Assembly: GCA_002390045.1 (NCBI GenBank)
Contig: DGSB01000016.1
Coordinates: 18,190 to 53,318 of the forward strand
From: Fibrobacter sp. UBA4373
GTDB lineage: Bacteria > Fibrobacterota > Fibrobacteria > Fibrobacterales > Fibrobacteraceae
Length of the DNA stretch: 35,129 bases
Direction: 5' to 3'
How positions within the stretch are numbered: position 1 is the stretch's first letter; each line of letters opens with the position of its first letter. The position numbers and the translations under genes are program-made. Positions 6,485 through 13,167 of the stretch are shown piece after piece. The notes beneath the pieces are model-generated. The model was not told the origin of the DNA. It saw nothing but the letters and a program-made list of their open reading frames with translations, and ran no database searches.

Positions 6485-8089
6485 ATGAAAAAGAAAATCC
6501 TATTCCAAGATACGTCTTTCCGAGATGGCTTCCAGTCCATCTTCGGCGCTCGAGTCTTTACCAAGGACTTTATGCCGGCAGTGGAAGCTGCAGCAGCCGC
6601 AGGTATCACCCATTTTGAAGCGGGTGGTGGCGCTCGTTTCCAGGCTCTTTATCAGAACTGCGGCGAAGACGCTTTTGACATGATGGATACGTTCCGCAAG
6701 ACGGTTGGCCCGAAGGCCCGCTTGCAGACCCTTGCCCGCGGCATTAACGTGGTGGCTCTCGCTCCGCAGCCGTACGACATGATCAAGCTTCATGCAGACA
6801 TGTTCAAGAAGCACGGTATGACCCGTATCCGTAATTTCGACGCCTTGAACGACGTGAACAACCTGATCTATTCGGGTAAGTGCATCACGGACGCAGGCCT
6901 CGAACACGAAGTTGTCGTCACCATGATGGAACTCCCGCTCGGCTGCTCTGGCGCACACGATCCGGAATTCTACGAAAAGACTTTGAGAAGCATTCTCGAT
7001 GCTGGCGTTCCGTTTGTGTCCGTGTGCTTCAAGGACGCTTCCGGTACCGCAAACCCGATGAAGGTCTACGAAACGTTCAAGCGCGCTCGTAAGCTCCTTG
7101 GCGACAAGGTGGAACTCCGCATTCACTCTCACGAAACTTGCGGTACGGGCCTTCGCCAGTACCTCGCTGCAATCGACGGCGGTGCTGACGGTATCGACCT
7201 TGCCCGTAAGCCGCTTTCTGGCGGTACTTCCCAGCCGGACCTCTTCAGCATGTTCCATGCTCTCAAGGGTACGGACTACGCTCTCGCTCTCGGCGAAGAC
7301 GGCATTGTGGACGAAAATGCAATTCCTAAGCTCATGGAAGCGAACAACGTGGCTGTGGAATGCCTCAAGGATTACAACTTCCCGCCGGAATCCCGCCAGA
7401 TTTCTTCTGACGTGATCTTCTCCCCGATGCCGGGTGGCGCTCTCACGGCCAATACCCTCATGATGCGCGAAACGAAGACGTTCCACCTGTATCCGCAGGT
7501 GATTGCGAACATGTCCGAATGCGTGCGCCGTGGTGGCTTTGCTTCTTCCGTGACGCCGGTTTCCCAGTACTACTTCCAGCAGGCTTATGTCAATACGGTG
7601 AACAAGAGCAAGGGCCTTGACACCTGGCACAAGATTACGGAAGGCTACGGCAACATGATCCTCGGCTACCTCGGTAAGACTCCGTGCGAACCGGATGCCG
7701 AACTCGTGAAGATCGCTGCCGATCAGATGGGCAAGCAGCCGTTTGCCAAGGTGCATCCGGGCGTCAAGTGCGCTGCGGAAATCATCGAACCGGGTATTCC
7801 GAAGGCAAAGAAGCTCCTCGAAGAAAACAACCTCCCGGTGACGGATGAAAACATCTTTATCACGGGCTGCCTCCAGACGAAGGGCGGTAATAAGGGTATT
7901 GACTTCCTCAAGGGCAACCGTCACATTGGCGTGCCGAAGAAGGACCCGAATGCTCCGGCTCCTGCCGCTGCAAAGCCGGCTGCTGGCGCTATCAATACCG
8001 CTGGCATGAAGGTCGCTGGAACGAACACCTACCGCGTGGCCGTGAACGGTCAGAGCTGGGATGTTCAGGTCAGCACCCTCAGCAAGTAA
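6485..8089 (+). CDS. oadA: Biotin-dependent carboxyltransferase subunit (OadA/PycB-like) without the biotinyl domain
   Basis: 534 residues from the ATG at 6485 (MKKKILFQDT); an in-frame ATG at 6461 lies in the leader hairpin and is unlikely. The TIM-barrel carboxyltransferase is clear: DTSFRDG (9-15), QTLARGIN (81-88), the lysine in FKDASG (Lys183, equivalent to the carboxylated lysine of pyruvate carboxylase), metal-binding His214/His216 in IHSHETCG, and the GGTSQPDLFSM segment. A PYC/OADA-like domain follows (about 300-475), then a Pro/Ala linker (484-505) and a short YRVAVNGQSWDVQV strand where the protein ends. The usual biotinyl domain with its MKM lysine is absent, so the carrier must be another protein. 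Likely interconverts oxaloacetate and pyruvate, or moves CO2 between acyl carriers. Highly biased codons suggest strong expression. Confidence 0.82.
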   Translation: MKKKILFQDTSFRDGFQSIFGARVFTKDFMPAVEAAAAAGITHFEAGGGARFQALYQNCGEDAFDMMDTFRKTVGPKARLQTLARGINVVALAPQPYDMIKLHADMFKKHGMTRIRNFDALNDVNNLIYSGKCITDAGLEHEVVVTMMELPLGCSGAHDPEFYEKTLRSILDAGVPFVSVCFKDASGTANPMKVYETFKRARKLLGDKVELRIHSHETCGTGLRQYLAAIDGGADGIDLARKPLSGGTSQPDLFSMFHALKGTDYALALGEDGIVDENAIPKLMEANNVAVECLKDYNFPPESRQISSDVIFSPMPGGALTANTLMMRETKTFHLYPQVIANMSECVRRGGFASSVTPVSQYYFQQAYVNTVNKSKGLDTWHKITEGYGNMILGYLGKTPCEPDAELVKIAADQMGKQPFAKVHPGVKCAAEIIEPGIPKAKKLLEENNLPVTDENIFITGCLQTKGGNKGIDFLKGNRHIGVPKKDPNAPAPAAAKPAAGAINTAGMKVAGTNTYRVAVNGQSWDVQVSTLSK

Positions 8090-8111
8090 CCTTTTTAAGG
8101 ATTTGCAAAAA

Positions 8112-8145
8112 ACCGCTTTGGGAATTCCCAGGGCGGTCTTTTTTT
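8112..8145 (+). terminator. Rho-independent terminator of the carboxyltransferase gene
   Basis: An 11-bp stem (ACCGCTTTGGG / CCCAGGGCGGT, with two G-T pairs), loop AATT, then C and seven T. Confidence 0.88.
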
Positions 8146-8157
8146 GTCGGGTTTGGA

Positions 8158-8185
8158 CAAAAAGTCCATGGAATTTGACTTTTTG
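8158..8185 (+). promoter_or_regulatory. Operator-like inverted repeat at the TIGR02147 promoter
   Basis: CAAAAAGTC (8158-8166) and its exact reverse complement GACTTTTTG (8177-8185) are separated by ten bases. The right arm overlaps the -35 box TTGACT, so a bound protein should block the promoter. A near copy (arms AAAATGTCC / GGACTTTTT) lies at 10879-10899 before the GH43 gene; both share the string GTCCATGG. Confidence 0.55.
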
Positions 8186-8204
8186 CGTTCCTCGAATCGA
8201 TAAT
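8175..8204 (+). promoter_or_regulatory. Promoter of the TIGR02147-lipoprotein operon
   Basis: TTGACT (8175-8180, five of six) and GATAAT (8199-8204, five of six) are 18 bases apart. Transcription would start near 8211, about 14 bases before the ATG. Confidence 0.65.
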
Positions 8205-8224
8205 CCCTGTGTATTTTAAATGAG

Positions 8225-9046
8225 ATGAATTTGTTTTTGGATACAGCGGATTACCGCGACCTGTTGAAGTCCTACTATGAGCAGCGCAAAAAAGAAATGC
8301 CGCTGTATTCGTACCGGATGATGGGAGAAAAGCTCGGATTGGATGCGAGCTATCTTTTCCGCGTGCTGCAAAAGAAGCACCATTTGCCGGCTCATGCGCT
8401 TCAGGCTTCGAAGGATATGTTGAAGCTTTCGGGCCGTTCTGCGGAATATTTTGACTTGCTCTATGCGGCGTCCGTGACAAAGGATCCCGTTCAGAAGGAA
8501 GATTTGCTTGCGAAAGCGATCGCGCTTCGCGATGTGCAACGTCATTCGCTTCAGGCGGCAGAACTGAAACTGCTGGAAAATTGGTGGATTCCTGCCGTGC
8601 GCGCCTATCTCGAATTGAACGGTGGCGTGGTCAATATCAAGCAGATGGCGAAAGATATGTGCCCGCCGATTACGGAAGCCCAGGCGAAGGAAGCTGTCGA
8701 AATTTTAAAAAGTGTTGGACTTGTAAAAAAACTCGCCTCGGGGAAGCTTTCCCTGACGGATGCACATTTGACCGTTGGAGGTCCGGAAAAGGCCCTGGCG
8801 GTGCGAAATTTCCAAAAACAGACGCTGAATTTGGCAATCGAAGCTTTGGATAATGTTCCTGCAAATGAACGCAATGTTTCGACGCTCATGCTCTCTGTGG
8901 ATAAGGAGGCTTTTGAAGATTTGGGCGATATGGCAAAGGAGTTTCGCCGACTCGTCCAAAAAAGAGTAGATTCAGTAAAGTATCCGGATAGGGTTGTGCA
9001 ACTTTCGATGGCGTTTTATCCGGTGGTAAGGGCGAGGAAAAAATGA
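8225..9046 (+). CDS. TIGR02147 family protein (Fibrobacter paralogous family), probable regulator
   Basis: 273 residues. The N-terminal part (LDTADYRDLLKSYYEQRK, then YSYRMMGEKLGLDASYLFRVLQKKHHLP at about 28-55) matches the Fibrobacter succinogenes paralogous family TIGR02147. It reads as an XRE-like helix-turn-helix: a MGEKLGL helix, a turn, and a DASYLFRVLQKK recognition helix. Residues 120-190 include a second winged-helix-like region (VNIKQMAKDMCPPITEAQAKEAVEILKSVGLV). No signal peptide, so cytoplasmic. Its stop overlaps the ATG of the lipoprotein gene (ATGA), so the two products are made together. Autoregulation through the inverted repeat over its -35 box is plausible. DNA binding is inferred from fold, not demonstrated. 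Confidence 0.85.
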   Translation: MNLFLDTADYRDLLKSYYEQRKKEMPLYSYRMMGEKLGLDASYLFRVLQKKHHLPAHALQASKDMLKLSGRSAEYFDLLYAASVTKDPVQKEDLLAKAIALRDVQRHSLQAAELKLLENWWIPAVRAYLELNGGVVNIKQMAKDMCPPITEAQAKEAVEILKSVGLVKKLASGKLSLTDAHLTVGGPEKALAVRNFQKQTLNLAIEALDNVPANERNVSTLMLSVDKEAFEDLGDMAKEFRRLVQKRVDSVKYPDRVVQLSMAFYPVVRARKK

Positions 9047-10173
9047 AGTGGATTTGGATGATGGGTGTAGCGGCTGCCTTGAGTGGTGTCTTGGCGGCTT
9101 GCTCCGAAAAAACGGCGGGTTCGACCTTTGAAACGGAAAATTCCGTGGCGACGGTTGTCGTTTTGCACGCAGACGGAACCCCTGCGGCTTATAGCCATGT
9201 GCAGGTCTGCGAAAAGGATGCCTTTGTCAATTTCCTAGGAACGGGACTTTCCAATGTGGGAGAGTCCTATGAAACGGATGATTCCGGCGTTTTGACGTTG
9301 AAGGATTTGAAGCCGGGCGATTATATTGTGGAAGCCCAGACGGATCGGGAAGATGAATCGATTCTTTTAGGGGCGACGAAAGTGATGATCCCGGAGGTCC
9401 TTCCGGATACGAGCATTCCGATTTCGGTGCAGGTGGACGAACCGAGAACGATTTCGGGCCATGTGGAAACGGACATGTCGCCTGCTTATGTGATTGTGCG
9501 GGGAACGCGCCACGTGCAGGCGGTGAATGCGTCCGGGGATTTCGCAATGCAGATTCCGCAGGGCGATTTTGAAATTCTTCTTGTATACAAAAATCAGGTC
9601 ATCGCTTCGGATTCGGTGACGGCCGATGAAGAGAATGAACCGTTCGTTTTAACAGATACGCTGACGCGTGAATTCCTGTTCGAAGATTTTGAAGATAGCT
9701 CGTTCGCCTGGTATGTTTCTTATTCGGAATATGCGACGGCTTCCTTGGAAAGAGTGGAGGCGGGGGAAGGCCGTGAAGGGATGGCCGCCCACTTTACTTC
9801 TCAAAATGATTCCATGGGGAACTGGGCGCTGATGGGCCATTATTTTGGAAAGGAAGTGAATTTTAGCGCGCTCGATTCCGTTTCGTTCTGGATTCGCGGC
9901 AGCGTAGACAATTACATCAGCTTTGCTTTCGATGTTTTGGCTGACAGCACTTCGGCTTATACAAGCGGAAAGTCCTGGATCCATATCGATGTTCCGTCGG
10001 AATGGAGCCGTATCGTGGTGACACCGGATTCGCTTCTCGCTGCGGATAGCATCGGTGGAAATATCGGCTGGGATGCGGTCAAGGATCATGTGACGAATCT
10101 GTCGATCTTTGGCGGAAAGGGCGGTGAATTCTGGATCGATGAAATCGTATTTTATGGTGTCGATTGGGAATAA
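9043..10173 (+). CDS. Multidomain lipoprotein paired with the TIGR02147 gene
   Basis: 376 residues with a lipobox ending Leu-Ala-Ala-Cys (Cys19). Residues about 34-115 look like a carboxypeptidase-regulatory/Ig-like domain (VVVLHADGTPAAYSHVQV, then a GVLTLKDLKPGDYIVEA strand). Residues about 135-200 look like a second such domain (RTISGHVETD, then IPQGDFEILLVYKNQ). The C-terminal part (about 214-376) resembles CBM11/galactose-binding sandwiches: FEDFEDSSFAWYVSY, then LDSVSFWIRG, then EFWIDEIVFYG. Probably on the outer membrane, facing out or into the periplasm, and likely to bind a glycan or the envelope. The start is fixed by the ATGA overlap with the TIGR02147 gene and by the signal peptide. 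No catalytic residues recognised. Confidence 0.8.
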   Translation: MKWIWMMGVAAALSGVLAACSEKTAGSTFETENSVATVVVLHADGTPAAYSHVQVCEKDAFVNFLGTGLSNVGESYETDDSGVLTLKDLKPGDYIVEAQTDREDESILLGATKVMIPEVLPDTSIPISVQVDEPRTISGHVETDMSPAYVIVRGTRHVQAVNASGDFAMQIPQGDFEILLVYKNQVIASDSVTADEENEPFVLTDTLTREFLFEDFEDSSFAWYVSYSEYATASLERVEAGEGREGMAAHFTSQNDSMGNWALMGHYFGKEVNFSALDSVSFWIRGSVDNYISFAFDVLADSTSAYTSGKSWIHIDVPSEWSRIVVTPDSLLAADSIGGNIGWDAVKDHVTNLSIFGGKGGEFWIDEIVFYGVDWE

Positions 10174-10182
10174 TCGCTAAAG

Positions 10183-10195
10183 ATTTACTATTTTC
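10183..10195 (+). promoter_or_regulatory. ATTTACTATTTTC box before the FNT gene
   Basis: The box is identical over 13 bases to that at 2407-2419. TACTAT (10186-10191) can serve as -10, with TTGGGA (10164-10169) as a weak -35 at 16 bases inside the upstream gene. The ATG is six bases beyond the box and no Shine-Dalgarno is visible. Confidence 0.5.
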
Positions 10196-10201
10196 GGCGC
10201 C

Positions 10202-10819
10202 ATGAATACTCATGCGTCGAATTTTTTGAAATCCCTTTATTCCGGTCTTTGCATTGGCCTGGGCGGAACGGTTTATCTTTCCTGTGACAACAAACTTCTC
10301 GGCTCCTTCCTTTTCGGACTTGGACTCTTTACCATTTTAAACTTCGGCTTTAATCTGTTTACGGGTAAGGTCGGGTATTTTGTCAATCACAAGCCTTCTT
10401 ACCTTGGCTTTTTGGCCATCGTCTGGATCGGGAACTTTGCAGGAACCTTTCTCTTTGCCAAAATGATGGCGGTAACGCGCTATGCGGATGTCCTTGTGGC
10501 AAAAGCGGATGCGCTTTGCAAGATCAAGGATGCGGATAATCCTGTTAGCCTTCTCGTTTTGGGCATTTTCTGCGGAATGCTCATGTTCATTGCGGCGGAT
10601 GGTTTTAAAACGGTCCAGAATGTGGTGGGGCAGGCTATAGTTGTGTTTCTCCCGGTGATGGTGTTTATTTTAAGCGGTTTTGAACACTGTATTGCGGACA
10701 TGTTCTACTTTAGTCTGGCGAATGATTTTAGCCTTTCGATGTTCCGGGCGTTGATCGTGATTTCTGTGGGAAATGCAATCGGGGGCGGACTGATTCCGCT
10801 GATGAAAAAATTCGTGTGA
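10202..10819 (+). CDS. Short formate/nitrite transporter (FNT) family channel
   Basis: 205 residues, well below the usual 260-290 of FNT channels. Family marks are present: the NLFTGKVGYF helix break (51-60), the GFEHCIADMFYF motif holding the central pore histidine (His162), and the C-terminal GNAIGGGLIP (190-199). About six hydrophobic helices remain. The loop between helices 3 and 4 (about 92-116) is shortened, and the usual CNWLV segment reads CGMLMFIAAD. FNT proteins form pentamers that pass formate, nitrite or hydrosulfide; formate efflux would suit a mixed-acid fermenter. It is a single gene closed by a strong terminator. Substrate inferred from family only. Confidence 0.85.
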   Translation: MNTHASNFLKSLYSGLCIGLGGTVYLSCDNKLLGSFLFGLGLFTILNFGFNLFTGKVGYFVNHKPSYLGFLAIVWIGNFAGTFLFAKMMAVTRYADVLVAKADALCKIKDADNPVSLLVLGIFCGMLMFIAADGFKTVQNVVGQAIVVFLPVMVFILSGFEHCIADMFYFSLANDFSLSMFRALIVISVGNAIGGGLIPLMKKFV

Positions 10820-10837
10820 TTTTTTTGAAAAGTTTTT

Positions 10838-10868
10838 AAGGCTCGCTCCTTTCGGGGCGGGCCTTTTT
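10838..10868 (+). terminator. Rho-independent terminator of the FNT gene
   Basis: A 12-bp stem AAGGCTCGCTCC / GGGGCGGGCCTT with two G-T pairs, loop TTTC and a run of five T. Confidence 0.9.
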
Positions 10869-10878
10869 AGTTGTGGAT

Positions 10879-10899
10879 AAAATGTCCATGGGACTTTTT
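10879..10899 (+). promoter_or_regulatory. Operator-like inverted repeat upstream of the GH43-GH30 operon
   Basis: AAAATGTCC (10879-10887) and GGACTTTTT (10891-10899) are inverted copies with one mismatch and a three-base spacer. The stretch GTCCATGG and the following GACTTTTTG recur at 8164-8185. It lies about 60 bases before the GH43 start; no clear -10 box was found downstream. Confidence 0.5.
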
Positions 10900-10956
10900 G
10901 TTCGCCTATCGTCTTCTGAATTTGCGGTGGATAGATTTATTTCAAAGGAGTCGTCC

Positions 10957-13152
10957 ATGCAGATGAAAAAGCTTTCTTTAGGTGTTCTCGGTCTTGGGAT
11001 GTTGGCGTCGAATGCGCTTGCGGATAATCCGATTTCGAGTTATCATTACTTGGCAGACCCGGGAGCCGCCGCCGACGATACATATTTCTATGTCATTACC
11101 GACTCGGATGACCCGGCGCCATACAATGCGGACGGTTATAGCATTAAGGCCCTCTACGGCTTCCGTACCAAGGACATGAAGAACTGGACCGACTTCGGTA
11201 TCATTTACGATGCCCGCAAGGTCGATGGCATTGGCGATATCTGGGCTTCCGGTATTGCCGTGAATCCGAATGACGGAAGGCTTTACATTGTGTTCCCGGA
11301 TGGCGGTGGCGGCGGCATTGGCCTTATTGGCGCCGACAGCATTGCCGGCCCCTGGACAAACCCCGTTTCAGGAGGCAAGAAACTCATCAACAACTGGGGT
11401 GGCGGTCTTGCGGACTGCGATGGCATCGGCTGGTGTTTTGACCCGGCAATCTTCTTCGATGACGATGGCCAGGGCTACTTCACTTTCGGTGGCGGTAGCA
11501 GCAATAGCCGCCCGGCAAGTAATAACAACAACGACATCTTCAACATTTACAAGTTGAACAAGGATATGAAGGGCTTTGATGTGAGCTCGAAGACCCACCT
11601 GAAAATCGGCGGGCCAAAAGCTATGGAAGCTTCTTACATCCACAAGTACAAAAATAAGTACTATTTGAGTTACAGTACAGCGGACTTGCGTATTGCCTAT
11701 GGTATGTCGGATAGCCCGATGGGCCCTTATGAATACAAGGGCATTTTCATGGGTAACCCGAGCATCGACGGGCAGAATATCAATGCGAACAATAACAATC
11801 ACCATGGGATTGCCGAATTCAAGGGTCACTGGTATGTGGTCTATCACGATCGTCGCATTGCGAACGGTTACGACGGCCTCGAAAAGATTCCTGCCGATGA
11901 CGGTCAAGCGAATCCGGTGCCCGCATTCCACCGCAGCGTGAGCGTCGACGAATTCTATTACAATTCCGATGGCACGATGAAGGAATTAACTTTTACGAAG
12001 GAAGGTCCGAAGCAGATTGAAAACTTCGATCCGTACGATTGGTATCCGGCTCTGACGAGTTCCAAGCAGAAAGGCATTCGCAGCCGTTCCAATTGGACTC
12101 CGGGCAAGGTTGCTGAACATTTGCTGCTCCCGCTTTCCACGAAGGAATCCTGGATCCGCGTGAGCGGTGTTGACTTCGGAACTGCGGCAACCGGCTTCAC
12201 TGTAGAAGCGGCAAGTGCTGCCGATGGTAACAAGATTGAAATTCATACGGGCTCTGCAACGGGTACGCTTGCGGGTACCTGCACGCTCCAGAATACCGGA
12301 AACAAATCTACCTTCGCCGAAAATTCTTGTGAAGTGACGGGCCTTAAAGGCATTGTAGAATCTGTGTTCCTCGTGTTCAAGGGCTCTCAGGATTCTACGA
12401 TGGCGATCAAGGCTTGGGGATTTGAAGGCAGTGGCACGACTCCGCCGACCCCGCAGACCGCCTACAATGGCGAAGCCCAGTTGATTCCGGGAAAAATTGA
12501 AGCGGAAAATTATGATGTTCCGGGTACAGGACGCGGTACAGATTTCGCTTCCTATAGCGATAACGAATCGGCTAACCAAGGCGATGCGGATTTCCGCACT
12601 TCGGAAGGTGTGGACGTGGTCCGTGCAAACGATGGTTATGCGGTGGGCTACACGATTCAGGATGAATGGATGGAATACACCGTGAATGTGGAAAAGACGG
12701 GGGATTATGTGGTTTCCGCTTATGTCGCGTCGGGCGTTGACAATGCGGGATTTAAGCTTTTTGTGGATGATGAACCCATTCTTGAACAAGTCGATGTAGA
12801 AAACTCCGGCGATTGGGATACCTACAGTCTTGTGGAATGTGGAACGGTGAATCTTGAAGCGGGCGAACACATTTTGAAAGTCCTGATTACAGGCTCTTAT
12901 GTGAATATCGATTATCTTGAATTTGTCGATAAAGAAAAAACGTCTATCGCGAACCGCTTGCATTTCAACAACATGAATGAAGATGCTGTTTATGATGTGT
13001 TTGATTTGAACGGTAACCATGTGCTTTCTTTGAGAGCGAAAAATGCTCATGTTGTCACGGAATCTTTGAAGATTTCGGCTAAAGTCCAGGGAGCCTATTG
13101 GGTACGAAATCGTTCGAATGGAATGTCTAAAATGGTCCGTGTGGTTCGCTAA
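10957..13152 (+). CDS. Secreted GH43 glycosidase with CBM6 and a sorting-like C-terminal domain
   Basis: 731 residues from the ATG at 10957, preceded by AAAGGAG six bases upstream; an in-frame ATG at 10873 has no ribosome site and lies before the signal peptide. Signal peptide 1-22 (ASNALA). GH43 five-blade propeller at about 27-345: base Asp34 (YLADPG), pKa modulator Asp162 (FDPAIFFDDDG), acid Glu224 (MEASYIHKY), and HHGIAEF...YHDR. A sandwich module spans about 355-490, then a Thr/Pro linker (491-500), a CBM6 (502-658) and a C-terminal module (665-731: AVYDVFDLNGNHVLSL ... GAYWVRNRS) that resembles type IX secretion sorting domains. Likely an arabinofuranosidase or xylosidase acting on xylan side chains. 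First gene of an operon with GH30. Confidence 0.9.
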   Translation: MQMKKLSLGVLGLGMLASNALADNPISSYHYLADPGAAADDTYFYVITDSDDPAPYNADGYSIKALYGFRTKDMKNWTDFGIIYDARKVDGIGDIWASGIAVNPNDGRLYIVFPDGGGGGIGLIGADSIAGPWTNPVSGGKKLINNWGGGLADCDGIGWCFDPAIFFDDDGQGYFTFGGGSSNSRPASNNNNDIFNIYKLNKDMKGFDVSSKTHLKIGGPKAMEASYIHKYKNKYYLSYSTADLRIAYGMSDSPMGPYEYKGIFMGNPSIDGQNINANNNNHHGIAEFKGHWYVVYHDRRIANGYDGLEKIPADDGQANPVPAFHRSVSVDEFYYNSDGTMKELTFTKEGPKQIENFDPYDWYPALTSSKQKGIRSRSNWTPGKVAEHLLLPLSTKESWIRVSGVDFGTAATGFTVEAASAADGNKIEIHTGSATGTLAGTCTLQNTGNKSTFAENSCEVTGLKGIVESVFLVFKGSQDSTMAIKAWGFEGSGTTPPTPQTAYNGEAQLIPGKIEAENYDVPGTGRGTDFASYSDNESANQGDADFRTSEGVDVVRANDGYAVGYTIQDEWMEYTVNVEKTGDYVVSAYVASGVDNAGFKLFVDDEPILEQVDVENSGDWDTYSLVECGTVNLEAGEHILKVLITGSYVNIDYLEFVDKEKTSIANRLHFNNMNEDAVYDVFDLNGNHVLSLRAKNAHVVTESLKISAKVQGAYWVRNRSNGMSKMVRVVR

Positions 13153-13167
13153 AGAGGAATGGGTGTG

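Noticed and set aside
10872..10880. A perfect DnaA box (TTATCCACA on the minus strand) upstream of GH43
   Set aside because: It is a single box with no cluster, no A/T-rich unwinding region and no dnaA nearby. One chance match in a window of this size is not surprising.
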